Part shown: one piece after another, positions 53,573-64,000 of the stretch | Position numbering within the stretch: position 1 is the first letter of the stretch | Layout: every line of letters begins with the position of its first letter | Assembly: GCA_037903475.1 (NCBI GenBank) | Contig: JBAJFG010000442.1 | Coordinates: 1,823,001 to 1,887,000, forward strand | Length of the DNA stretch: 64,000 bases | Direction of reading: 5' to 3' | Origin: Ancylostoma caninum | Taxonomy: Eukaryota; Nematoda; Chromadorea; Rhabditida; Ancylostomatidae | Translations under genes and position numbers: made by a program | The notes under the pieces: generated by a model | Databases searched by the model: none | Told to the model about the DNA's origin: nothing | What the model saw: the letters and a program-made list of their open reading frames with translations, nothing else

Positions 53573-55180
53573 CATAGGTGCGATAGGGGGGAGCCGGGGG
53601 TCTGCGAAATGAAGGGGGTTTGAGGGGTCTGAGGCCTATCCAGAGGTGCCAAAAGTGAAGGGGTCATGGACTCCGAGGTGGGGGAGACGGGATAGCGGCA
53701 GCTTTCTTAGCGCCGGCTGTCACGAAGAGGCGACGACCGGGGGGGGGGGGGGAGGGGGTAGAGGTCGTCACATTACAAACGCAGGTGTTGTTTATAATTC
53801 AGTTCCCGTTTGCCTTCATCTATTTAGGCAACTAGGCAAGCTCAGGTACCCTTCCATCTGCAGCGAAGTGACGGCGGCGGCGCGATGAGTCATCGCCTCG
53901 TTGAGGGAAATCTGACACTAATTTCAACATAAAAAACACTCAAATTGCTATTATTTCCAAAATGGGAGGGTCCGAGGAATATCAGCACTTCATATCCTAC
54001 CTTCCGGTGCCCAATACCCTATAATTCACCCACGGCAACCCTTTCCCTTTTGATCATTCTGAAAAGTGCCAAAAAACGGCTGTTTTCCCCTATAACTTCC
54101 TTATTTGAAACGTGGATATATTAATGAAGGGTACATAGTGACCACTTTTTGTGAAATTACACCTACATCACTCGTCACTTCTTCTGGAAAGACGTTGTAA
54201 GTCGTTCCCGCTAAGGATGAAGGGTACCGGAGCCGGCCTCTTAACGATGGCTCCGGTTCTCGCTCTGCGCCCTCCTCCCTCATTGCACTGTCTCGCTTTT
54301 GGCCGAGCCAATGTACTGGTTTTGGCTCCATCCCCTCCTGCACAGCACAGGACAGATTTTTACCCATCATATCATATACGGATCGATAGAGAATTTCTTC
54401 TACTTCACGAACATGTCCTAATCGTCTCGATTGGATCAGTGGTTGAAGAGAAATTTGCGAAAAACCTACTGTTTTTCGCTATTTTCGTCGGTCTCAAAAA
54501 CCTCAACTTGGTTCCCGTAAGATATTCACCGGAGGATTTGCAATTGGTTTCACATTATACAGTTTTCCCTCCTCTTCTTCCCAGGACTGTCCCATTTTTG
54601 ATTCACTCTCTATTAATACTTTTATTAGTCATAGAACTGAAACTGCCACGAAAAGTATTGCTTTCGAAAGATGCAAACGGTTCCGTAAACTTTAACTTAT
54701 TGTAAGCAATCAAGGTGCCCTCTTCATCTCCTAGGTTTCAGCTATCCAAGAACACCCTTCACCCTATGGAAATTTTCACTCACATCCGTGTTATTCCTAG
54801 TTCCTTCAACCCCTTGCAATCCGTCCAATTCAGTATTCTAACTCAAATTTCGTAACCTATGAGACATTCGTTCCGGCCAACTCACACTACACACACATTT
54901 ATTATAATCCTTCACTAAATGTTTAATTGTCTCATTAATTGTCCCTAATAATATGTTTCCGTCTAACATCCTGATACTGCCTTCTGTTACTGCGTCTTCC
55001 CCTCATTTGCGTGCTTCTTCTCATTTCTTTCATCGTTTCCATCACCCGAAAAAAAATTTCATTAATTTTTACCGGGGTTTTACCCCGGTCTCCTCCCCTT
55101 CGCTTAAGTGAAGAGGGTCTGCCGGACCCCTGTCCGAAGTGAAGGGGGCGAGAGCCTCGGCTCCGACTATCGCACCTGTG
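53573..55180. mobile_element. Non-autonomous hAT-like DNA transposon, 1.6 kb
   Basis: The left terminus CATAGGTGCGATAG and the right terminus, read from the other strand, CACAGGTGCGATAG are inverted repeats, continuing with GGAGCCG on both sides. CTTCCCAT flanks the element exactly (53565-53572 and 55181-55188), an 8-bp duplication as made by hAT transposases. The interior has a 14-G run (53739-53752), a strand-asymmetric pyrimidine-rich right half, and a small subterminal hairpin (ACCGGGGT..ACCCCGGT, 55071-55089). The 184-codon plus frame inside (54151-54705) shows no transposase motif that I recognise. Confidence 0.85.
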
Positions 55181-55188
55181 CTTCCCAT
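55181..55188. repeat. Target-site duplication, right (CTTCCCAT)
   Basis: Identical to 53565-53572. Confidence 0.85.
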
Positions 55189-57939
55189 ATAATCTGTAGT
55201 ATTATGATTTATACTTCCCTTCAGGCAACGCTGTAATGGGTATTCAATGAATACCTGCGGTGTTGGCGAGCACCGCTCTTCCCCACCATGTGAGCCTAAG
55301 CTTCCACTCCCCCTACCGCTTATTTTATATTTCTAACTTTACTTATCGGTGTTTGAACTCTCTCACATCACATACCTTGTATCGTTTGTACCGGTAATTC
55401 AATCAAATCAAAGCAAATCAATAAAATAAATAACAATAACAACCATACTGCCCGTAAGCACGAGTTCCAATTAAAAACCAACATGAAGATGGAGAGAAAT
55501 CATGCGCGGCGCCCTGAGAGGCCAAATCTGGGCAAACGCTGTATTTTCCAGACATCCTAACACAATGTGCAAGATTGTGCTTACCACGCTTCTAATGGGA
55601 TTCCGGAGAAGATTAGATATCACTCTGTGTATGAAATGTTGTCTCCGTAGGCACGTTCTAAATAAATGGCTCAGAATTATTCGTTAATGTCAAAGGATGC
55701 TCAATATCCCTATGTAGTACTGCGCTATGATTTAGTAAAGTTTGAGTGACACAATCTTGCACAACCTTTGTGTCATTTTTTTTGAGGTACGTATGTAGAT
55801 GTTCCTGCGTCACACATTGATTTTTTAAAAGGGATTTCCAGTCTCAACAGTAATCGTAAGTATCAGGCTGTGAAAACCCGTCTTGGAAGTAGTCCTTTGG
55901 GCGGAGAGCGCAATCAATTTCATGTCAACAGTTAGAAAAATCCTCGTCGAAATTTTCCAAATCTTATTTATTCATTTATTCGTTTATTTGATTATCTGAA
56001 TGTCCATTGCTCCTCAGTAATGGAAAAATTGAATGAGGGAACAAAGGGACTCGGAGCATTGGTCAAAATTCTGCTTTTCTCCGAAATGAGAACACTATGG
56101 CCCATATATTCCTTAGGTTGATATATAAGGTCATTTATTTGCATTCACTTATCAATACAAGTATTTCACTCCTTTGAATTAGATAGCCACTGGAAATTCG
56201 CGCAATTTCCGTTCTTACTGCTCACTCTACACAATATTCTGGACACTTGAAAATTTCCGTGTCTGCTCTTGGAGTTTCGCCGCAAAAGCGGCAGCTGCTG
56301 CCAAAGCAGTCTCAAAGTCAAATAGGCAAGAAATTAGTTTGCTTCGGTGCTGTTGAGAGCTGGAAGAACATTCTATCGCCAAAATATTTGACGTTACAAT
56401 TCTGTAGGAGGAAACTTAGCGGAAAAAAATGGAATAATTACAACTGGAAAGCACGTTTATGGAGCAGTGAAGTCGAGAACTAAGGCGAGAATGTCAGCAA
56501 ATGCCAACAGATCAAGGTACTGTAACGCAAATAGTCACCATTTCAGTAAGTCCTGTTACTCACTATATAGTAGAGTAATTTTAATAAACAAATATTCATA
56601 GCTAAAACACTAATCACCACAATAAGAATACGAAAGTTGCCGATAGAAAACGAACTGTACAACAGCTGTGAAGTCACTCACCGTCTGACCCTGCCACGAG
56701 ACCGGATGGAGACGCCAAAACACAAAAAAACCGTAATTGCACACCAACACCTTTTTAAAACGCGAAACAAAACAACCAAATCGTACTTTGACACTTTCCC
56801 CCTGGAGATAACATTACATCAGCACATGACTCAACAGGCCCTCTGCAGGCTGGAGGACGAGAAGGGGCGACTAGGGTCGCGAAAAGGCGTCATCACGTCA
56901 TTTTAGGAAAAGGTATTCTTAGAAATTTGGAGTAAATAATCGAAAAAAAAAGCAAAAGGAGAATAGTATTCTGAGCGAGGACCTCTAGATAATAATGGCT
57001 TTTTTTCTGGAGGGAAAGTGTTTTACTATAAAAAAATCAGTTAAATTTATTGTTATTTTTCAAGTTCTATTACTTACATATTTTCATTTGAATATTTAAT
57101 TACCGTTACAATGTGAGGATGCACCTCTTCTGGAACAAGGAATGAAATGTATGATAGAGTATTTTTCCGAACAATAAGAGGACAAAATTATCCATGTTTG
57201 CTAGAATAAAAGCTGCTAAATGGGAACCCGCTCCACAGGCAGGGTAACTGTTTCCAAAACACTCACTCACTTCTATGCCACAAATCACGAAGCCACTCTA
57301 GTGGTAAATCACAGGGTTCAGATTGTAAGAATATGAGTTTCTAAGCGTTCGACCGACATATGACATTAATCCGTGTCACGGCATTGAAAGTGAGTTAAGG
57401 CCAATATACACACATCAATCTGATCAGCTTAGGACCTTCTTAAAATTAAACAGTGACATTATTAAAAGAAAATCCAGAAGGTTCCGCACTGAAATCATTA
57501 GGAAGATCCGCATCGCAGTAGATGAGGCAACGATAAAAGCATGTGAGGCAGCAATAGCACTTGTTGACGTCATCAACGTGTCAAAACACAGAACGTTTTA
57601 GTCAGAATAGGTGGACAAACACGAATAGTGCAGTCACACTGGACTCGTCATGACAAACACGTCATTAACGTTTCACCAGCGAAACAACTACCGTAAAATT
57701 CCCTCATGGTTACGTGTAAATTTTGCAACTACAGATATCGGGGGAAGAATTCTGAAATCACTGGAAATTTCCGTCAAATTTCACAAAATTTCTCAACCTC
57801 ACGGAGTTTTTTTTTTGGCTGTTTCCAGTGGAATAATACAGTAGTATAATACAGAAAGCACCAATACATCTGGTGAACTTCTGGACCACTAAGATCACTC
57901 CCGTGACACCACGTCGAACTGATAACCAACTGCGAAACA
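55189..57939. other. Unassigned
   Basis: Plus-strand frames at 55502 (61 codons from an ATG) and 56637 (89 codons) are open but lack domain or paired splice support. (AAT)-rich stretches occur near 55410 and 55970. Nothing else recognised. Confidence 0.35.
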
Positions 57940-58212
57940 ATGCATTTTCTCCAGCGTTATGACAACGCTCTTTGTCGCCTCCCGTCCGCCGCCGCCACAG
58001 CTTTGATTGTTCTTTTGACGCGTGGCGACGCGACGGCATGGTGGATTCCAGGATCAAAGCGCACAGCTGACAATACACAGCGCACGAAGAACAACGCATT
58101 CACGAGAATGAGAAAAAAAACGAGAGAAGAAGATGAATCGAGGGAGGATGTGAAAATTGATAGGGTAGAGGAGGAATGCTCGGATTCCGGAAGGAGTTGG
58201 AATTTTTCTTGA
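57940..58212 (+). CDS. Candidate coding exon or small gene, unknown
   Basis: 90 codons from an ATG to TGA. The N-terminal half holds a hydrophobic patch (SAAATALIVLL) and TAWWIPGSKR. The C-terminal half is charged (KKTREEDESREDVKIDRVEE). An acceptor-like ATTTTCTCCAG at 57944-57954, immediately after the ATG and in the same frame, offers an alternative exon start at 57955. The opposite strand is also open over this GC-rich stretch. No family recognised and no polyadenylation signal nearby. Confidence 0.25.
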   Translation: MHFLQRYDNALCRLPSAAATALIVLLTRGDATAWWIPGSKRTADNTQRTKNNAFTRMRKKTREEDESREDVKIDRVEEECSDSGRSWNFS

Positions 58213-61028
58213 AACAAAGAACACTGTCGAAATTTCGAAAAAAAAAAGAGCTGCTTCGCAAGAAAAACATGTCGGAATATAATACCTCCTAATTGAGAGA
58301 AAAAAAAACAAATTCTAAAGATGATTTTCGACAGTTTACTACAGCAGTACCAGTCAACGAGTACAAGAAGAGGAACAAACGATGAAGGCGATTTTTTAAG
58401 ATTAAGTCCATGATTCTGTCAGAATTGTGTTGCTTTCATGGGAAGGAGAAAGATGGCAGAAATTCCTTCATAATTTTCACTAAAAATTTATATGAAACCA
58501 TGAAAATAAACAGTTGAGACTTGTTGAGGAACAGCTATGAAATGAGGAACAAGGATTTGAAAGAGGTCGAGAGAATTCTCGTGGTTCTTTCAGTAAGGAA
58601 AAGCATTCATATAGGATTAATTCATACTATAGACATATTCATAGGAAAAGCATATTCATAAGCATTCCAATTCTTCTCTAGACGATGTACTGAAGAATTT
58701 ATTCTGTAATGCTACTTGTCAGAAGTGTATAGTGGGTGGGGTTAACGTAATTAATGGATTTATTGAAATATTTGGTGAGAGGTGCTAGAAAAGGGAGGCA
58801 ATTGGAGTGCATGCATAACCAGGGCATTGTATAGGATCCCACAATTATGTCCCTTTTTGAGATAGATCATTTTCAAGAAGTTACAAGATCATTTCCAAGG
58901 AAGTTACACGAAAATCCCGCAGATTCAGCAAAAAAAACGCAAAATCCGCAAAAATTTTCATATTCTACGGCTGCGAGAGTATAAACTCATAAATACTGAA
59001 GAAACTCCATGAAATTTTGATTGATTTCCAGTCACGCTCATGACTGCTGCGAAAAATTGTCATAAACACGTTATACTTAAACATTTTAGCATACATAGTA
59101 AACAACTTACGTTAGAACTACACAGTATATCATAGTTAATATGTGTGTAGACAATTTCGATGTATGAATAACTGATTAACGTGAAAAAATTTGTGTAAAA
59201 AGTGTAGAAGCGTGGAGATATCGCAGCAAGCACGCTGTCTACACTCTACACTAGTTCCCATGCAGTTCCACCGTAATAAAACTCAAATTTTCAGAAGATT
59301 GCACTGATCCTGGGAAGAATCCTTGAAGAAATGAACAGACTAGATAAGGGGCACGGAATGGTGCCTCATCCAGATTTCGCAGCATCAGCAACAGCAAATT
59401 AAAAGAGTGCGAGCCGAAAATTAGCCAAAAACCAACAAGATTTGGCGTGAAAAACCAATGCGATCGAGACGCCAGCTGCTGGCGGACAATTGAGCCAAAT
59501 CCAGCCCGAAGTCCGGTAAGGTGAGAGAATCAAGCACGCATCATGGTGCTACGTATGAGAAGGCTATTGCTGGAGCATCCTGGAGAAACTCGCAAAAATT
59601 AGCTAAGTTCAGGATGTGATGTTGTTACAACGTGGGGAGATATTCTTGAAAGGCGTTACTGCCTAGTGCAGCTCGTAACAATATCGCTATACTTCCAGGT
59701 CATGAGATGGTAGGGAATCAAAAATCTTAGTCAGCGGACGGTAAACACTTAAAAAAAACCTGCTCATGTACGTTGAACAGAAATTCATTATTGGTCTTTT
59801 ATGGATGTACTTGCATTGTGCACCCATGTATGTATAAGCGTGCCCTGCCGAAAAATCAGTATAATAGCAGCAGAATGAGCAGCCTATGTGAATCGTCACA
59901 TGAACTGAAGGACGACATCATCGAGTCGATGGCATTATGTATAGATAACCAGCTGTGTAAATATAGGTTAACTTTGCTCATGAAACAAATAGATTTTTTC
60001 CAACAGCAACGAGGATAAATTACGAAATAATTTCGTGTTTACAGCAGATTTCATCAGTTGGGACATTTTTCTGCTGCTCCGAATGAAAATCACTAACTGG
60101 GACCCGGACACAAAACGTACCAAAAAATCTTTATAAAAAACTGTAGACAGCCTTAAAAAGTATACCTAGATCACATTATCCTAGTATGATCCAGTCCTCC
60201 TAATTTTACCCTTCACTAGCTCTACACTTGCCCTTGTAGTTAGGACACGCCCACTGCAGCGCTGACTCCAGTGAACTTCTGGCAAGTGCAACCTTCAGCT
60301 TCACAGAAGTTACGTATGTGGTGGGTCAGCGCCACTTTTTTTTGGCAGAATATTGGTGAACATCTAACCATTTAGCAGCTTTTGTAGTAAAGCCACGCCC
60401 AAATGATCTGCAGCTAAATTTGGAGTTACATTCTGATTCATCTGCAGTCGCTCTCAAAAGTTGAAAAATCGAAATTTTTCAAATGATAAACAATTGATAG
60501 CAGATTAGAAGAGCTCGTAACCAGGCCGAACCCACCTTCTAGGTAAAAATTAACTCAAAACAATCAAGTTTTTTTTTTCAATTCTTTTTTCAATTCAATT
60601 TTTCAAGGTTAAGCACCACATGTTGCACACAAAATCGGAGGTATGATTGGCCAAAGATGGTGAACTCAGAATTCCTCTCCAGAAAAACGCAGACAATTTC
60701 ACTGATTGGCAGTTGAGCTCGAAGAAGCTGCGCTAAAGAAGAGAGTAGACGGGAAACATCCGGCTCCCACGCAAACTTCCGAAGCAGGGAGGTTGTGCTT
60801 CCGGGGATTAATGAGAGGGATGGGAAAGGCTATTTTGCACTAGATCCTAGCGTTTCGTGGGAGATCATATGGTTAGTACATCATAACAGCACAAATATTC
60901 CTAAAAGAGCACAGAGTCTAAGCTGTTGTGAACTGCTTCCCCATCGAATGCATGCTTCCTCATTGGCATTCACTTCATCTAATGGTCTTGTGATCTCGGA
61001 AACCACTAGTGGAAAAAAAGTTTCCCAG
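58213..61028. other. Unassigned, AT-rich
   Basis: A short imperfect tandem duplication lies near 58866-58910 (GATCATTT..AAGAAGTTACA twice). No exon or element recognised. Confidence 0.35.
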
Positions 61029-61203
61029 GGAAAAAGTGCAGGAGAGCGAGAGAAATCTCATGGACAACCGGATGGATTGCGTGGAACTATCCGAAGAATA
61101 TGAATTGAATCAATGTGACAACGATGCAGCAGCACATGCAGCCGCTCTCGACGGCGGCTCACCCGCCGCCGCCACCGCATTGACGTCCATGACGGCACGG
61201 TGA
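61029..61203 (+). CDS. Candidate 3'-terminal exon, unknown protein
   Basis: Acceptor GTTTCCCAG is followed by 57 open codons and TGA at 61201-61203. The peptide is acidic and Ala-rich (VQESERNLMDNRMDCVELSE, then CDNDAAAHAAALDGGSPAAA), like the tail of a cytosolic or nuclear protein. AATAAA occurs at 61257-61262, about 55 bases after the stop, a natural distance for a short 3' UTR. Upstream exons were not found and no family is recognised. A GCAG inside the exon at 61038-61041 is an alternative acceptor. Confidence 0.36.
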
Positions 61204-61914
61204 AAAAGTGCTGTTGGACGCGAAAATGTTCATTGCACAGTGCGTCATGGCGGCTAATAAAATAAACACACAGTCAAGAACGGGGATTACAGTGTCATGC
61301 GGTCTGTGTTGGACCCACAAACAGCTGACTGTGAGCTAGAATTGATTGCACAGAGAAGCAGCGAAAATCTTCCAGAGAAAAGGATGGAATACACCATGAA
61401 GCAAAGAAATTCAAGAAAAGAAGGAGCATCTAAGGGAATGTCCAGGGGGCGGGTGGTTAAATGGTGGAATTGCTTATTTGTGACCTATAGATCTGAAGGA
61501 ATACTACGTTAGGCTTCCCACCTTTACCTTTAGAACCGTCTCGAAATAAATCTGGACAGCGGGGGACAGTTAACATCTTCACGTTGTCATGAAAGGCCTT
61601 AAATAACGCATGGTGTAGGAGAGATAGAAATCGACCGGTGTGGTAAAATGGGCGTGGCCCCAGCGTCATACATAATTGTTTCCCAGAATTTTACCGAACT
61701 TAGCGAGGTCGGAAAAAGATCGTTGGGATTAGAAAAGCCATAGAAACCAGCTGAACATTCTGAATGAATGTACAGTATTTACCAGTAGTTAACTAGTTAG
61801 AATATAATAATTGCCGACAAGTTGAATTATTTCAAAGAAAAACCACTAATTTAGTATTTTCAAGGCTAGATATTTTTGGGAACAAAGCATTGCACTAGAA
61901 TAGGGCGGTGCGCT

Positions 61915-61983
61915 CGAGCTCTGCGATTTCCTCCAATGCACCATTCGCAGAGCTCATCCACACCGACCCCCCAAGGTACAGCG
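61915..61983 (+). repeat. Direct repeat unit E1
   Basis: It shares CTCCAATGCACCA and AGAGCTCATCCACACCGACC and the ending GGTACAGCG with 62162-62227. It also contains an 11-bp inverted repeat (GAGCTCTGCGA at 61916-61926, TCGCAGAGCTC at 61945-61955). Confidence 0.85.
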
Positions 61984-61991
61984 ATGAATTA

Positions 61992-62160
61992 ATGAATGAC
62001 CGAATGAAACCTTCAAAGACACGCCTCAGAAAACGAGCAAAGGGTGACAGTGCCACACGTCACAGTTCCGTATCGCAATAACAGTCATAACAATGGGTCA
62101 AAGGCTATAATCAGCTTTGCTGAAATACTGTCATAATGTAGCAGCTCATAGCGCAACAGA
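61992..62160 (+). repeat. Dispersed repeat F, copy 1
   Basis: It matches 63595-63762 along its length (GACCGAATGAAACCTYCAAAG, TGACAGTGCCACACGTCACA, ATAATCAGCTTTGCTGA). It lies between direct repeats E1 and E2. Confidence 0.85.
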
Positions 62161-62161
62161 G

Positions 62162-62227
62162 GCTCTGCGGTCCCCTCCAATGCACCAATCGTAGAGCTCA
62201 TCCACACCGACCCCTAAAGGTACAGCG
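62162..62227 (+). repeat. Direct repeat unit E2
   Basis: Second copy of the unit at 61915-61983, 180 bp downstream, with the inner hairpin partly degraded. Confidence 0.85.
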
Positions 62228-63431
62228 CTCCACACCGAAAACCAAGCGATTACATTAAAAAAATAGAACTTGAGAGAGAAAGCGGTCTTGAAACTGGTGC
62301 CGGCTCCAACACAGGACCAGACTAGATGAGCAAAATAGGATAGGATAACAAAATAAGCTCGAATAACGCTTATGTTTCTGCCTAATTTTCATTTCTCATT
62401 TTATAGCGCTGAAAATTATTGTATGCATTGTAATTTTCTATTAATACCCTAGCAGCACGCGCTCCAAACAAAGTCATAACTAACCAAAAAACTGTCACGT
62501 AACAGCGATATCAGTGAAAATTACCACCTCTAAAGAAACGCAGTGTTTGTTCAAGTACTTAAACGACAAAAAAATGAGCTAGACAGTAAATAATCTAAAC
62601 ATCAGAAATCGCTCATGCAGGAAACGACGACAAGGATTAAACAGTGACGAGATAGGGGGAAGAATTTCGATTTCTCTCCCCAAAAAAGGTATGAACGAAA
62701 GCGATAGCAGCGATAGTGAATGATCGATCCTTGATGGAACCATTAAAATACAAAAATCAATAACAGATTAAAAATACGTGGTGTCCGCAGAGTAGAAAGG
62801 CTCACTAGCTAAATCTGGTGTGAGATGCGGCTACCATCGCAGAATATAGTGTTCCAAAGGCGGCAACAATGGAGCAACCGTGCAGATAACCTGCTTTTTT
62901 CTATTTCCTCTCCAATTGTTGCACACTCTCTCGCGTTCTTTTCCTCTCTGCTGTCTTCCCAACAATCGTCCATGGTGAAAGGCACATTAACAGCGTGGCA
63001 AGTTGGCGGAGATAACCTATAAGGAAAATAAGATTACTTGCATAAAAACATTGAAGATGTAAATGAAACGATGACCTCACGGCTTCAGAAGAAAACGCAC
63101 ATTTGGCAGAGGAGACGAAAATTGTAGGGAACAATGTGAAAAATATGGATCAGCGTCATTCAAGGAAAATTGGATTGGAGTGGAAATAGTAATCAGGTCA
63201 GATATGTTCCCATAGAAGAGAACACAATCGATCAATGGCAGTTTCAGATGATTTCACATGGAGAAAAGTTGTGCATTGTTTTTACATCAATCATATAACT
63301 TTTTTATGGAACACCTCGTGTATACTCAAAAAAATAAATAAATATATGATTCATCCGGGTTCAGAAGTAAGGAAGCTAGGATCAGAGAAGCAGAATACTA
63401 TGGGCTTGTAAAGCCTTGTGTTTCCATCAGC
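62228..63431. other. Unassigned
   Basis: AT-rich. No supported exon, and only short A-rich and AAATAA tracts near 63330. The window's last 240 bases (63763-64000) likewise show nothing recognisable. Confidence 0.35.
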
Positions 63432-63593
63432 TGAATGAATGAGTGGGTGAGTGAATGAATGAATAAACGAATGAGCGAATGAATGAATGAATGAGTGAAT
63501 GAATGAATGAATGAATGAATGAATGAATGAATGAATGAATGAATGAATGAATGAATGAATGAATGAATGAATGAATGAATGAATGAATGAATG
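63432..63593 (+). repeat. (GAAT)n microsatellite
   Basis: Imperfect GAAT units from 63432, then an uninterrupted run of about 24 units to 63593, immediately before dispersed repeat F copy 2. Long Ser-Phe-Ile-His open frames here are artefacts of the unit. Confidence 0.97.
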
Positions 63594-63594
63594 C

Positions 63595-63762
63595 ATGACC
63601 GAATGAAACCTCCAAAGACAAGCCTCAGAAAACGAGCAAAGGGCGGCTGACAGTGCCACACGTCACAGTTCTATATCACTACAAGAGACATAACAAAGGA
63701 GCAAAGGCCATAATCAGCTTTGCTGACATACTGTCATCTTGTAGCAGCTCATAAAGCAACAG
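63595..63762 (+). repeat. Dispersed repeat F, copy 2
   Basis: Second copy of 61992-62160, differing by scattered substitutions and small indels. Confidence 0.85.
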
Positions 63763-64000
63763 AAGCTTTGGGTCAGCACCACGTCAGCAGACAGTACGAG
63801 CCAGTCATGACGATGTGAAGACAGGGCGCTCGGTCATTAGTGTGGCTGCATGCATGCGTGCCCGCTGTACGTGTCCGTTGTCCCGGCGTCATTTGTCAGG
63901 TCGTTAGCTAGTGAAAGGACAAAGTTCGCCCATACAGGGCTTTTTTGGATGTCTTCGAGATTTTTGCTGGGAACCTCGACCGTTTTGAAAATTTTTGCCT

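Noticed and set aside
54151..54705. 184-codon plus-strand frame inside the hAT-like element
   Set aside because: No DDE or hAT dimerisation motif; the pyrimidine-rich strand gives a low stop density by composition.
63351..63661. Ser-Phe-Ile-His repeat protein on the minus strand
   Set aside because: Translation of the GAAT microsatellite in three frames.

Overview
This is a eukaryotic, gene-poor, AT-rich genomic window, most likely from a nematode. The reasons are short introns (60-174 nt in places) with T-rich 3' splice sites such as TTTTAG, an RTE-type LINE, a Tc1/mariner relic, many small TIR elements and abundant (ATAA)n tails. A hookworm-like strongylid is my guess from the overall look of the repeats. 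That is inference, not something the sequence proves. There is no prokaryotic operon, CRISPR array, or tRNA or rRNA gene that I can see.

The one gene I can name is a seven-exon minus-strand gene at 39230-44005. Spliced by eye, it gives about 240 residues with a CCHC zinc knuckle followed by paired CxxC motifs. It matches ZCCHC24 in motif order, local sequence and overall length. All exon phases agree, and six GT..AG introns can be placed. A second minus-strand gene fragment (51955-52535) has two phase-matched exons but no recognisable family. A possible two-exon secreted-peptide gene lies at 28269-28532 (minus). Several single open exons (20338, 33663, 37799, 51357, 57940, 61029) are listed as low-confidence candidates.

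Mobile elements fill much of the rest. From left to right: a decayed near-full-length RTE LINE on the minus strand (1969-5416) with several stops and frameshifts; a LINE C-terminal fragment of a second family (7446-7613, minus); a truncated hAT-type MITE (9131); a three-copy TIR MITE family (12223, 24003, 50981); a TA-flanked MITE (16700-16953); an intact hAT-type MITE with a perfect 8-bp target duplication (18516-18780); an inverted-repeat element (29828-30079); a deleted mariner/Tc1 element with TA flanks and a transposase remnant (36945-37450); a 208-bp fold-back element (44684-44891) just upstream of the ZCCHC24-like gene; another MITE pair (47799, 48421); and a 1.6-kb non-autonomous hAT-like element with an 8-bp target duplication (53573-55180). 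Large microsatellites sit at 18193-18376 and 63432-63593; the latter lies at the edge of a dispersed repeat that also occurs at 61992.

No novel defence or metabolic system is evident. The points most worth following are the ZCCHC24-like gene, whose last exon lacks the expected third CxxC; the two unassigned multi-exon candidates; and the uncatalogued TIR families with exact target duplications.
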